Program-made: the position numbers and the translations under genes | In this document: in pieces, positions 10,961 through 22,977 of the stretch | Numbering within the stretch: position 1 is the first letter of the stretch | Layout of the letters: each line of letters starts with the position of its first letter | The notes under the pieces: model-generated | The model's database searches: none | Seen by the model: only the letters and a program-made list of their open reading frames with translations | Told to the model about the DNA's origin: nothing | Source: Gymnopus androsaceus JB14 | Lineage: Eukaryota > Basidiomycota > Agaricomycetes > Agaricales > Omphalotaceae | DNA length: 64,000 nt | Assembly (NCBI GenBank): GCA_009733575.1 | Contig: ML769498.1 | Location: 62,001-126,000, forward strand | Direction of reading: 5' to 3'

Positions 10961-11470
10961 ACTTCAATCTAGTTGAAGTACTATAGGATATAAATTATTC
11001 CAATAGATAAGGGAAATGTACTATTTCAGAGGAATACAGAAAATAAATATTTCATTGAACTACAGAAGGAAATAAATTCAGACCATTGGAAGTTTGGACT
11101 TTCTGTGAATTTTTGAAACAGCATTTTTGAAACAGCACCTGAAGTAATTCATCTCAGCTAACCTGAAAATAGACACTACTGAAGCCAGCTGAAGTATTTC
11201 ATTTCATGTCAGCTGAAATGGTAACTGTTGCCATTTCAAATGAAATACTTCAGCTGGCTTTGGTAATCTATGTTTTCAGTCCAGCTGAAGCTGATTGCTT
11301 CAGATCCTGTCCAAAAATGTTGTTTTGGAAATTTGCAGAAAATTTGAACTTCAAATTACCTGAATTTATTTATTTATTAAATGTTTACTTTTAGTATTCC
11401 TCTGAAAAAGTAAATTTCCCTTAAGGATTGAAATAATATATTTTCCATAATGCTTCAGTCCGACTGAAAC
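10961..11470. mobile_element. Foldback/MITE element, whole-length imperfect palindrome
   Basis: The two halves are inverted copies of each other. Tightly paired parts are 11181-11204 with 11238-11261 (23 of 24 bp) and taagggaaatgtactatttc near 11008 with the inverse of 11397-11425 (two mismatches in 30). The termini are themselves small hairpins (cttcaatctagttgaag and cttcagtccgactgaa). An AATTAT-like sequence flanks both ends and could be the target-site duplication. Transcripts would form a hairpin of several hundred bases. It has inserted into a copy of the repeat that continues with tgaaattacatgc on its right. No coding capacity is seen. Confidence 0.7.
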
Positions 11471-11718
11471 ACAATTATTTGTGGTGTGTATTGAAATTAC
11501 ATGCAAAAATATTGCAAGTTGTTCCTCACTTGAAGTGCAACATCCTTCCCATCTCTGTATCTCATTTGGCAGAGTTCAATCACCAGTAATATTGTCATAG
11601 AAATGCAGGCACAGCGGTAACTCAGAGCTGTGAGGCTCTGATTGGTTATGGGAATTGTAAGTGACTTGTTATCATTTGGCCTCAGAAGGTAGGCCTTATA
11701 TACTGTACAATAAGTATT

Positions 11719-12514
11719 CTAGACACTTCTACAAAGTATATGTGGAATGTATGAAGCTCCGATGGTAGATCCAGAGTTGCATACATTCTTTAGTAAGCAA
11801 GTCAAAGCATAATCTACAACAAATATAAATACATGAAGCCGGACACCAAGCTCATTGTAGATGCAATTTGGATGGCCTTGAATGAGCTCATTGAGCCATT
11901 CTCTGCCTGAGAGCTTTGATGTTAGTGTTAGAATAAAGTCTGAAATGGTGACTTCACTCTGGTCTAATAGAAGTAAGCCCTTAGCAAATGCACAGGGAAT
12001 AAATTCAGAAGTACTGTACAATATATACCTAATCTAGCAATAAGTTGAATTATCTAGGCTATGCACCATATCTACTGATAAGAAGATAGTGTAAAATAAC
12101 AAGCGGCACATCAAGCACATATACTTAAAAAAAACAGAACCAGATAGAGCATACAGCTTGATTACCCAATATAGCTCTATCTCCAACATGGCTTGATGTG
12201 CTGCTTGTTATTTTACACTATCTTCTTATCAGTAGATACAATGCATAGCCTAGATAATTCAACTTATTGCTAGATTAGGTATATATTGTACAGTACTTCT
12301 GAATTTATTCCCCACACATTTGCTAAGGGCTTACTGCTATCATTTTGGACTTTATCTCAACAGGATAGTGCTGACTCCAGTAAGATGCAGATGCATAGAG
12401 GGCTGCTGCAAAGGTTATGAGGCATGTAATTTCAATAGCAGCTTGTGTCCACTCATTTATAGCTGCTATTATTGATTTGTTGCAATGGGAGGCATGGAAG
12501 ATGTAGATAATCAA
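11719..12514 (-). pseudogene. PIF/Harbinger-type (DUF8040-like) gene fragment split by a foldback element
   Basis: Reading the minus strand, 12514 down to about 12365 gives an Ala-rich N-terminus (ALYASASYWSQHYP). After an inverted-repeat insertion the frame resumes with LTSKLSGREWLNELIQGHPN and then ELGVRLHVFIFVVDYAL. The pattern L-[ST]-G-x-x-W-x-x-E-L-x-x-GHP followed by a hydrophobic VF segment is characteristic of the N-terminal domain of fungal Harbinger-type transposase-like proteins (family knowledge, matched by eye). The DDE catalytic part is absent and the frame stops near 11719. I call it a degraded transposase remnant. Confidence is moderate because the identity rests on about 60 residues. 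Confidence 0.45.
11930..12362. repeat. Long near-perfect inverted repeat (foldback), ~145-185 bp arms
   Basis: The left arm 11972-12116 pairs with the right arm 12193-12333. Over about 140 bp there are only a handful of mismatches, for example in the run from agcaaatg to cacatcaag. The loop is about 75 bp (12117-12192) and contains its own short inverted pair around agatagagc/gctctatct. Weaker pairing extends outward to about 11930 and 12362 (ataaagtctgaaatgg against its inverse). It interrupts the Harbinger-like frame. Such arms behave as foldback or MITE elements and can extrude cruciforms. Confidence 0.8.
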
Positions 12515-12589
12515 TTTTATTTTTTAAGTTTTATTCTGTTTAACATTATCAATGTGATTCAAAAAAAGAATAAAGAATGTCAATCCCAT

Positions 12590-13255
12590 TCATTAGGGAT
12601 AATTCTATTGGGAAACCTGATTTCTGGGCAATTCCAGTGAAATCCTTGTTGAGAAACCCATCATGGACTTGTCATGTCATCTATACTCAACTGGCAGAGA
12701 TTCGGAGGCTGCACCCTGTCCTTCTACATCCTTGTGTGATTCCAGCAACAAAGGTGATGCCTCCATTGGTTAGTCTGGACTCTGCTCTTCCAGTGTCAAC
12801 CTGAAGTGCCTCATTGGGTCCAGTGCTTGCATGTTGAAATGATTTAATATCCAATTTTGGTCATTCCTTGACCAAGCAGACAAAGGCAAGAGGAGAGGGC
12901 TTGTAGAGGGAAAACAGTAACAGAGAAGCAGTGGCTGGAGTGAGAGAAATTTTTTTGGTAATTTCTCCAATCTCAAGTGCTGAAGTTTGGACACTGTGAT
13001 CTAGATTTGCAAGCAAGTAGTTGTTGTTCCTCATCCCTTGTTGTATGAAGTTATGATGTATGGTGTCTGTCTTGCCTCTTGATTAGCCTAAGATACTCTC
13101 AGAGTCCCAATTATGCCATAATTGATATGGCATTGAACATATTCCTCTCTAGTTAAGTCAAGACTCAAGTGTGACCTTAATGTGACTTGCTGGGTTTCTT
13201 AACAACAATTTGGGGTTTCTCCTGGAAAGGGGGTTTCCCATTAGAATTATCCCAT
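12590..13255. mobile_element. Non-autonomous TIR element (~660 bp)
   Basis: An inverted pair ends this block: gggataattctattgggaaa near 12596 and, inverted, at about 13234-13253. Inside these lie the matching tracts ttgttgagaaaccca (left) and tgggtttcttaacaa (right), giving TIRs of about 70 bp. Only short ORFs lie between them. A further copy of the outer TIR core (tagaattatcccc) occurs near 10708. Class and target-site duplication were not resolved. Confidence 0.5.
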
Positions 13256-13290
13256 TCATTAGGTTTACATTACACCCCAAACCAACTGTT

Positions 13291-14700
13291 TTACAAATTT
13301 GGTTGATGTTCATTAAGATTACATCCCCATACCTGCACATTTACCAACTGCTTTGCAAACTTGGCCCGAAGTGTCTCAGCTGTGCGTTCATCATCTGCAA
13401 TGACAACAAAGTGCCAAGTACACTGCTTTTGAACTTCAGGTGAGACTGCATCCCAGATCCTTAGAATCCCATCAAGAGGTGCTCCATGGTCTGCTGCAGT
13501 GGATGCCTGCAAGGTATAGATATCTCTTTCATGGCCAAGAACACCATCAATACCTGGGAAATTCATCACTGATGGTAACCAGTAATAGGAGTTGGAGGGA
13601 CCTTGATACTTGATGCCAGCAGCCATGCCAGGGAAAAGAAGGGCAGATGGCTGCATTATCAATTGTTGTTGGTCTCCAAAGATGCAAAAAGGCTCACTGC
13701 CTGCACACATGCAAAAATGCATCTTTTTCTCATGAAGCCAGCCCATAGAGCTTCTTGTAAAAGAGTGTGATGAAAATGCATAGAATAGTTCAAGCGACAT
13801 CTGACTACTCAATTGGGAGTGTCACTCCTCAAAGATGTCAGTGAGGTGTTTTGTGGGTATCAAGTATTGGCAGCATGAGGAATCATCCAAGTCAATGGGA
13901 GTGTGCAAGGATTTGGTGAGCATATTCAGTGAGGACTCAATGGTCAGCAAGGATTTAGGCATATTTGGTAAGGATTGGATTGGCACATACAGTGAGGAGT
14001 CAACAGGCACGCAGTAAGGTTGGACAAAAAGAATTGGGGACCCCTCACTGAAATTGGTCACAGGGCTCTTGCATATGGTCCTGGCTGTTTTTTGTGCATT
14101 AGATTCTAGTTGTTGCTCAAACAAGGGCCGAGTCAAGATCTCAATGATGGTTCAAATTGAGGGATCCCATGTGCTGACAAGGGGAAATGTGCAATACACT
14201 ATGTTTGAGCTCCTTTCTGTGGTGTGGTTTCATGAGCAGGGATATCCAACAAATAAGAACCAACTTAGTAAGAACCAACTTACACAACTGCAGCAATCTC
14301 AAGCAAGCACTCAGCACATTGGGCAAAGCCAAAACAATATGTGAAGCGCTCTTCTGCTTCACCTGCTCCTTCCACTTCTTGGATTGCGGGAAGATACTTG
14401 GATTATGCAGGCAGCATGGGCCAAGAATGTATCGCATGACAGGCCAACTGTCACATTGCTGTCCAACAAGGCCCAACACTGTGTGAGTTGCTCCACATCG
14501 AAGTCACTAGACTTGGGGTTGTATGCTTGGGCACCTTTTCTGTCAAAGATAAAGAAATATAAGGAGTTCAGCTGGATGGCTGTCAGACGTTTATTCTCCA
14601 GACAATCAAGAAGGAGGTAGATCATGAAAGTGGTTTTACCTATAAGATGGAAATCAGCATGATTGGAAGCAAAAATGACTGTCCTGCACACCTATTAATA
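13291..14700 (-). pseudogene. Crinkler/RHS-like P-loop NTPase gene, fragmented
   Basis: Several minus-strand frames read in order like the basidiomycete Crinkler-type (RHS-like) NTPases. IGKTTFMIYLLLDCLENKRL at about 14610-14665 carries the GKT of a Walker A motif just after a probable intron acceptor. YFFIFDRKGAQAYNPKSSD follows, then KKWKEQVKQKSASHIVLALP near 14360, and finally CTWHFVVIADDERTAETLRAKF near 13380. The frames are not continuous and the 5' end is missing, with the Tc1/mariner element starting at 14796. Family proteins combine a P-loop ATPase with variable domains and move between repeats. Identity is by eye and moderate. No function can be claimed for this broken copy. Confidence 0.45.
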
Positions 14701-14795
14701 ATGGTATACAAATTCTTTTCTCTGCCTGTTTTCTAAGATTATGATTTGATTCTCAATCTTTGCAAAATGACATACTGAGTGCTATGTATGGCGTA

Positions 14796-16353
14796 CAGTG
14801 ACAGTGGAAATTGATGAACCACCCCAAATTTGGAAGTTGGGCACTTAAATTGCTCTCCTGAGCTCAACAAGCTCATTTTCAACAACAACGCCAGCCTAAG
14901 GGCCCAAAAAAGTTGTGTAAATTTACTTTACAATGTATCATAGTCTATACATACAAAAAAACCGAAATTACACAAATAAACAGCTCCAAATTAGCAATTT
15001 ATTCAAGAAAAAAAGCCATATCTTCCATTAATACTTTGTCCACAACCCTTTATCCTCAAGCAACTTCTCCATACAAGTGGGGACCGAATTATAAAGCCTC
15101 CTCACATACACTGAAGCTAGGCCGGTACCATTCCTCCTGCAGAGCCACCCATAATTCAGCTGGGTTCTTTGGCTGCTCCTGCCACTTCTTCACCTGCTTC
15201 TCCAGATAGTCCCAGGCATTCTCAATTGGCAAAAGGTCAGGGGAGTTGGGAGGCCACATGAGAGGATAGATTCCGTGGTCCTGGAGCCAATTTTTTGTGG
15301 CTTGAGAGATGTGTTTGGAGTTGTTATCCTGCTGAAAAATTCAGGAACTATTGGCGTAATGACAGTCAGAAATGGTAGGAAGGAGTGCTGATTCAAGAAT
15401 ATGGATATATTGGAGGCTATTCATGTTGCCCTCGATGAGATGAAGTCGTCTGATGCCATCAGGAGTGATACAGCCCCAGACATTGACTTTCCCAGAACCC
15501 AGACCTCGCCTCACATGTTCAGAAATATTATGCTTTGCCAACTGGTCAACTCCTTTTGGCCTGTGACACCACTGCAACCCATCCGACCCATCAAGGTTGA
15601 ATTTGGACTCATCTGAATACACAACAACAAACTTTTTCCATTCCTCTGGATCTCTCCAATCCTGCCATGTTTGTCCAAATGCATGCCATTTCGCAATGTA
15701 AATTGGTGACAGGAAAGGCTTCTTGCAATCAATGAAGCCATAGCGGTCATGTTGACAGAGGTTTTTCCAAATAGTGTGCTGAGGAACACTGGGAAACAAG
15801 ACACACTGCAGATCTGCACCATCCATGACTTGACCAGTATCAATGAGCTCAACTGCATCATCCATTTCTTCAGAGAAGCATCTTGGACAACCAGTATACT
15901 CTCCATAGGAATAACAGCCTTTCATGCTTGCCACATCATAGTTTTGCGAGATGGTGACATGAGTGGCTGATGTGTTTTGGAATTCTGGTGCTTTTTTTTG
16001 CTATCCAGCGGAATGATTTGTGAAGATTATCATGGTAAAATGGTATAGCCTTTTGCTTAGTAGGTGTGCAAAGTATTGCAGGGCATCCGCGAGGCTTGTG
16101 GTTACATGCCATGGTTGTAGTCAATAATAAACATGGATTTTGGCCTGATTTTGCACTTTACAGTCATTTTTCTTGCTTAAATGCATTTTTTTTGGGCTAC
16201 ATATTCACTTTACATTGCAAAAGGAAATTTACATCACTTTTTTTGAGCTGTCAGGCTGCCATCATCATTGAAAATGAGCTTGTCGAGCTCAGGAGAGCCA
16301 TTTAAGCACCCGACTTCCAAATTTGGGGCAGTTCATCAATTTCCGCTGCACTG
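14796..16353 (-). mobile_element. Tc1/mariner DNA transposon, degraded, flanked by TA
   Basis: The terminal inverted repeats begin with CAGTG directly inside TA dinucleotides (TA at 14794-14795 and 16354-16355), giving a 1,558-bp element. TIR similarity runs about 95 bp or more, for example gctctcctgagctc and caagctcattttcaa on the left against their inverse at 16270-16310. TA target duplication, element length and a DDE transposase are all typical of Tc1. The transposase has a stop and frameshifts, so the copy is inactive unless supplied in trans. Confidence 0.9.
15028..16112 (-). pseudogene. Tc1-type DD34E transposase, disrupted
   Basis: Reading from ATG at 16112 (MACNHKPRGCPAI), a helix-turn-helix part is followed by the DDE domain. 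The catalytic residues are visible: first Asp in VVVYSDESKFNLDG, second Asp in FQQDNNSKH and Glu in SPDLLPIENAWDYLEK. Together they define the DD34E type. The protein catalyses cut-and-paste transposition at TA sites. Lesions are a frame change at the A-run near 16000, an in-frame TGA just before IFQQDN (about 15345) and a frame change near 15115. The end, LLEDKGLWTKY, is followed by TAA at 15028. About 350 residues would be the normal length. The gene fills the element between the TIRs. Confidence 0.85.
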
Positions 16354-16355
16354 TA

Positions 16356-17573
16356 CTACCATATCCTATCCATGTCCCTTGGTACACTGAGGACAAAAAG
16401 ATGAATTTTTTTGGCACTACTTAATATTCATTCATCCGAACACTCGGAATACAGCAGTGCCAATCAACTGGTTGAAAAGATGGCTCAGGTTGTGGAAAGG
16501 CGGGCAACGAATACTTACAGGAGACATGTATGTCATAACAATGGTAGACGAGGTGAGTACTATGGTTGTTATGGATAGGCGGGAACATGGATAGTCTGAA
16601 CTTTCAAAAAACATTCATTTTATGCCTTTCTTGCTATCAGGCACCTGCAAGGATCATTTTATAAACCTATTAGATAGTAATGATTGGGACTAGGTACTTT
16701 TTAGGACTTTAATCAAAGCTGAAAGTGTACACTAAAATCGACAATGAAAACTTTGGGTTGCATACACCCATCAATATTCAGGAACATTGGATATATGAAT
16801 GGGGAAAGCTAAGGTAAGGTGCTCCAATGGTAAAATATGCTGAGAGAGGGTTAGATCCAAGTTTTACAACAAAAATACAAAGAACTGGTCAATCGAGAAA
16901 CAAAATGGTGAAAGAGAGAGCTCTGGCGTGACAACCGCGTGTGCCGTGCACTCGGCACTCGCTTCTTGACAAACAATAAGCGCCTTGTCAGATTTATTAC
17001 CACAAGCGCTTGCGACTGAGCCGTTCTGCCGTACGTGACAGATGAGTGACAGCAGCGATCAAAATTCAGACTATCTCAGTTTTTGCTCGGGCGACGTCCG
17101 ATGCAACTAGTAAATTCAGGAAAAATGTAAGGATTCTATTCTGAGGGTTTTAAATCATTAAAAATCAAATAGTCTACTCAAAATTTTCATATCTTTACTG
17201 GTTGTTTTACAATGTGATGTTCAGACTATCCATGCTAACCATAGTGTGGAGTCCGGCAAGATCTCCTCGAGGATGCGGATGAAGCGAGAAAAGTATGGTC
17301 CCGATGTTATTGGATGCCCGAGAAGTTGGTTGGTGTTCAATTTTCCTGAGACGGCGAAAGAAACGAAGAGTTGACCTTTTCATTTCAGCGGCGTGTCCCA
17401 TTCCTGCATATGATTGGAACTTGGAGATTCAAAGGGTGAGAGACTTGGATGTTCTTCTACTTTTCGCACTTGTGTAGCTCAAGCGATCACCGTTTCCCAA
17501 TAAACATGCATTCATACATACATGTACCCTAAACCTGATAAGTGTACAGCTAAAATACATTCCTAAAATTCAA
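16356..17573. other. Intergenic region, no gene seen
   Basis: Between the Tc1/mariner element and the 3' end of the BCAS3-like gene I see only short ORFs and no clear repeat, except that 17465-17573 shares its sequence with 30775-30865 (3' flank of the duplicated BCAS3-like tail). Confidence 0.5.
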
Positions 17574-20500
17574 TTATGTACGTTTCTTCTTATTCTTGCT
17601 CTTCTTCGACATCGGAGCAGCCTGTTTAGCTGCATGAATCTCCTCGTCCATGAACCCTACAGCGGAGATATCATCAAAAGTCTCGACTTCATCCACGGCC
17701 TTCCTGTCCTCTCCTACCCATCCCGGCCATTGATCATCATTATGAGCGTGGTCCTCTGACATGAAAACGTCGTCGGCTCGGTCGTTCATGGACAAAACGT
17801 CATTCAAGGGTCCTTCACCCGGTGACACCGACTTCGAGCTATCATGAGAACCTCCTTGCTGTACTTGACGAGACGATATGAAGTCCTCGTCTTCTTCATC
17901 AAACTCGAGCGGAACGGATGTCGGAACGCTGTTATCTGAGCTAGGACCCAACTGAGGAGACCTAACCTTGTTGATCTCTCGTCGGAATCTTCCACTCATT
18001 CCATCTCCTAGACCCGTCATAGTTCGAATAGGAATCGAATTCTTGAATGATCGAGGTTTCGTCCCTGGGGTTCCGTTCGGGAACATTGGCAGTACCGGTT
18101 GGGAGGGAGTATAATCGAGACCTCCAGATAAGGCAGAAGCAAGTGGTTCATCGAATGACGAGGACAGCCGACGAAGGTCACGGCGAATAGCAAACCCACC
18201 ACCTTCGACAAACGATTCGCTATTGCCAGTAGGATACGCGCTGACTTCGACACCTTTACGGACTTCGATCTTGGTTCCAGCAACGTCGAATTGATACCGG
18301 CGGATGAGGGCATGATAATCCTCCCCAAGAGCACGGAATGAGAACTGATGGGAAAGGTAGACGGAACGAGGGAGGACGCGAGGGGCCTTGGAGTATGTAG
18401 AAAGTTCTGCCTGTGCAAGCCAGCTACAGACGATCATTAGATTATTTTTCCCTCAACGTGGACACGGAAAACTTACTTAGTTCGACCAGCCGTGACATCA
18501 GAGCTTTTCTTCTTCAAGGTCTCTAAAGCTTCCTTTTTCTCTGACCAGTCTTTCCCGCGTCGGAGATTCCATGAAGCAATGGTGTTCTCCCTACCGGTCA
18601 ACTCATTAGGCACCTCCGCACCCGACGCATTGCTAGCCCCAGCTAATCTTGCATGTAAAGGCGAAGTACCAGGAGAAGGGGAGATGCTCAATCGTCCGCC
18701 TGTGCCAGCAGGAAGCGATCTACTAGCGCTCATACTGCCTACCGACACCGAGCCAAAATTCGCACCTAGAATCGAGGGTCCATCCTTTGCTTTGACTTTG
18801 ACCTCGGATGTAACCCGCCTTAGCGAGAGCAAACCATCTGTAGGATCAAAGACAAGGACGTCCTGGAAGTTTCTCGGACGACCACTAGGACTGAGCTGTT
18901 GGCGGGGAGACAGTGGTTCGGAACGCGTGGAAGGTGATGAGGACATGACAGTATAGTTAGAGCTGACGCTTCCGTACGAGTGTACATGTGTGGGAGCTAA
19001 GTGGGGAGAGCTTATCGGAGGAAGCAGGTTCGGCGGGAGACGACGTTCGGCTTCGATCGATGGTTCGAGGAAAGCAAACGCAAGGGGGACTTTGGGTTGT
19101 TCAGGACTTGGGTTCTTTGCGACTCTGAGGCGAACTAGAGGATGTAAATCGTTCGGCATCATGGGCTAGGGTCGATTTGGTTAATACGTGGGTGATGAGA
19201 AAAAGACATAATTACCAATTCCGTGAAATTCCTCACTCTACCATCGATATGACTCTGAACATCAGACGGTCCACCATACGGATTAGCAGCAAAGACATGA
19301 ACAGTCCGCCTCCTTGTCCCAATCGCAACCCAACGGCCGTCGGAAGACCAATCCGCCGACTCGATCACAGCTGGAGTTCGACCTCTACGAAGGTTATAAA
19401 CGTGTAGCGGAGCCGGAGTTGCCTGCGGCGTCTTGGAAGCTTTAGGTGAGCCTGATATTACACTACTTCTCTTCTTCGACCTATCGTCACCGTCGGGAGA
19501 GTATGCGGAATCACGTTGTCCTTCATCACTCCCAGTCATTCGCTGTACAGGATCGCTCCTAACCTCGTACGCTTGAATGGTTTGACCATCCTTGTTGGCA
19601 ATCAAGAGCGAGGTTCCGCTGGGCGAAAACCAGATACTTGACACGGGCTGAGACTTTGATGCAATGAACTGCATGATCACAACTGGAGGTCCGGAAGCTT
19701 TCGCAGAGCGTACGTCCGTCACCAGAGAAGCAAGATCCAACACGGTGACATAGTATCCATTCTCCACGACCGGCACCGTCTTTGGTAGAACAGATAACGG
19801 ACGTCCAGATCCCGCATCACCAATGGCCTCGCCAGCCTCATATCTCTCAATTCCTGTCGATCCAATCGTGTTCGAGGACCGGCGATCCCGCTCTTCATTC
19901 GTCGTCGAAGACGTCGCAGCAGGAGCACTCCGTGAAAAAAACCTATTAGCCAACCCACCAACTCCTCCCGTCCCCGTCCCAGTTCCGCGCCGACTTACAC
20001 TACTGTTCTCCGTAGCAGCAGCAGCCACTGCACTCTTATAAGCCAGCCCACCCAAAGTCTTCATCCCACTTAACACACTCCCTCCAACCTTGATTGCAGC
20101 ATTGCCCACATCGGCTTGACTGATTCCACCTAAAGCACCCAATGCACCACTAGCACCTCCTGCACCTCCGAGATGGGCCAACTGCGCACTAAGCGTGGAT
20201 CCAAACGCCGAAGCAGTCGATACAGCAGCACTAGACAGCGTCGGAGGACGTGCGAGGCTGTACTCCAGCCCCGACTCCAGCTCCAAGTGAAGAAGCGGAG
20301 GTGCTGGTGCCTTCCGGGAGAGAAGCATACGCCAAGAGACGTCCGGAGACGGAAAATATGGGAGCTGGGAGAGGGGGAGTAGTTTCGGGTATGGATAGAG
20401 GGACCTCAGCTGCTTGAGCTTGAGAACCTTCCGCGGCGGCGCGTCTTTGGCGGCCAGAGTCTAATGGTTGCCCCGAACTTCCGGGATAGCCGCCTGTCGC

Positions 20501-22593
20501 GCCGGAAGAAGAAAATGAAGAAGAAAAAGCGTCTACAGCAGTCGATGTTGGTAATAATACATTATTTCGTTGGTTGTTATTCTGATAGGTGTCATTGAAA
20601 TGATCGTTATAGTTGTTGTATATACCGTTCACTATATTTGAAGTGGTTTCCAAAAACGAGTGACGTCGTGAAGACGAGGATAAGCCGCCGTGGGATGAAG
20701 CTTTATGGCAGAATGGTTGAAGGTCACTTGGAGGAATGTGATGCAAGATATCAAATGTTGTCGAAGAAAAAACGTGTAAGGACGGAGGGACGGTCGTGCT
20801 CTAAAACAATTTCTGATATCAGTCTCCATGCAAGTGAATTCTGCAAAGACACACGTACAACAACAATAAACCCATTTCCCACTTGGAATCGTCCGCCGCC
20901 AATAGAAAGCCCAGAAAGACGGATTCTCTTGACAACGTGATGATCCACTAGAGAGTAAATTAGGAGAAATGAGTGGTTATCGGGCGAATCACGAGAGACC
21001 AAGTCGTCTTCTGCAGATAGCAAGACAGAGTCTGAAGCCTCGTCTACGGGGTCGCGCTTTTCATCGGTTGGAGTGAGACTGTAGTCGGAGAAAGTGAGCG
21101 TACTAGGACGAATACAAAGGCGAAACCATTCACAGTATTCCCACCAACGATTCTTCACTTGACCCTTGAGAGATGATCCCGCTATACTCGATAACCATGT
21201 CCGGCATGTTTTCGCTTGCAGGGATGGAGTCATCAGCGATAAGCTGGCGTACAGACTCTGGCGGCAAATTGAGAACCTCTATTATCGAACCAAGGTCCGT
21301 ACAATCCCAAATCTGCATTCCTGAAGGATAATACGACAGGAATAACAATCGCCTGAAAGACATGTTAGTTGGGCTGCAGAACTTGGAACTGGAAACACAA
21401 ACCGTCCGTTAAGGCCATAATCCCATCGTGCTGAAAGAATCGGATCACCTTCATCGGGAGCTCCATTGATACTAACAGGGATAGCAGGACGCGGTGCACC
21501 GGTACGTTCGTACTGAGGAATTCGTTGTTGAGACTGAGGCTGTCTCCCAGATTCAGGCTGAGCCATGGCTCTTGAGATCCCAGACCCACCCCGAATTGTC
21601 GACTGCTCATACTGCGGCGCACGGCGTGGGCGTGTACGACCACTGCCTTGACTGGCAGCAGCAGCATTTCCGAAATCCATATCCATTTCATCGACAGGAT
21701 AGCCATAGCCATGTCCATGTCCATACCCACTCGACACTCTCCTTGACGGCCGAATGGTTCCTTCCATGTGTTGTGGGTCCATATCAAACGAGGAGTCATT
21801 TAGGTCAGCTACACGATCCGAATAGGCGATAGTGCCAACGGGAGCGTGGACGTCCGAGACAGGCGACTCGATACTGCCAGAGGCGACAGTAGTGCGCGCC
21901 CGAACACTGGAGCTGGAACTAGATCCAGGGGAACGCGTAGCAGCAGCTGAGGCAATAGGCATAGTTGTTGCCGTCGGAGACGCTCGAGAGAATGCATCTC
22001 CAAGAAAGTTCTTGTTTGAATGACCAGCACTGAAGTCGTAGAAAATGTCAGTATCACTATCGTCCAGCGGTGAAGCAGGAGGAGTGGGCAAAGGAGAAGG
22101 CGGCAGAACAACCACCAACTGGGAAAGAAACTGGGATAGATTTTGGGCACGAAACATGATTCAGATGCAAGCACAGCTCCATAGCGACTAGTACTTTGAC
22201 CCTAGCCACACGTGTAACAGTGCCCTAATAGAAGAAACGATCGCGGCGCAGTAATCAATGATAAACTCACAGAGAGGAAAGAATCGGAGAACGAATGCCG
22301 GACTCATCCCATAAAGGAGACAGCGGAGTTTCTGGGGTTAATTCGGGGAGAGGAGGAGTAGGAAGAGATTGCGGGGGGTTCGAGTCTAGTTCAGATTCTG
22401 GTTCAAGTTCCCCCGTCTCTGAACCTGATATTTCTACAGCATCATCTCCGCTGCTCCCTGCAGAATCATCTGGCTCTGGTAGAGGCGAAGAATACATATC
22501 GGGTGAAGGCCTGGCGCTGGGAGTTGGCTGCTGATAGATATGAGTAGAATGCTGTTTGTTGTTTCGTGCATTTCGACTGTGTCTTGAGGGCAT
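17574..22593 (-). CDS. BCAS3-like WD40 autophagy-type protein
   Basis: Large Ser/Pro-rich exons alternate with blade segments. ILSARWDYGLNGR joins, over an intron, to LLFLSYYPSGMQIWDCTDLG (about 21330), the typical BCAS3 opening blade. Then come SLVDHHVVKRIRLSGL, FSVSGRLLA (about 20340), VIMQFIASKSQPVSSIWFSP, GTSLLIANKDGQTIQAYEV, SADWSSDGRWVAIGTRRRTV and HPLVRLRVA. The BCAS3 C-terminal region reads FRALGEDYHALIRRYQFDVA near 18310, and a Lys-rich tail ends at 17574. In animals BCAS3 binds phosphoinositides at the forming autophagosome; a similar role here is inferred. Introns seen include about 20258-20330 (GTATGC...TACAG, 73 nt, which keeps the frame) and one after GRT at about 18478. The start is either 22593 (MPSRHSRNARNNK, needing an intron over 22160-22270) or 22157 (MFRAQNLSQFL). 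A truncated copy of the 3' end lies at 29980-30865. Confidence 0.8.
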
Positions 22594-22977
22594 TAATTAA
22601 TAGAAACTATAGGTTGAAAGGGAAATGAATCAAGAAACAAAGCAAGGCAGAAGTAATAGATGACGATAGTTTGAATGAAAGGGAGGAGTCGCAAAGTCCA
22701 ATCAATGTAGAATAGATAAGTATGCAGATCGTGCCGTGCAACTAAATGCAAGGCTTCAGTGAGAGCGCGTTGTGTTTGGACGATGAGTGAGTTTGAGACT
22801 GTCGTGGTAGAAGGTCAAGTCAGTCTACAGTCTACATGTATTGACTCGATCCAGGAACTCCCAAAAAGGAAGCGCTCCGAGTAATTCGCACGGATGATTC
22901 GGAAGGAGTGGCCCGATGCAACGTTTTTGCAATATACCAAAAAACAAAGAACTACAATTACAACAAAGAACCACAGC
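22594..22977. other. Intergenic / promoter of BCAS3-like gene
   Basis: About 380 bp separate the BCAS3-like start from the stop of the upstream RING gene, both on the minus strand. No gene, repeat or RNA is visible. It should hold the BCAS3-like promoter. Confidence 0.4.
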
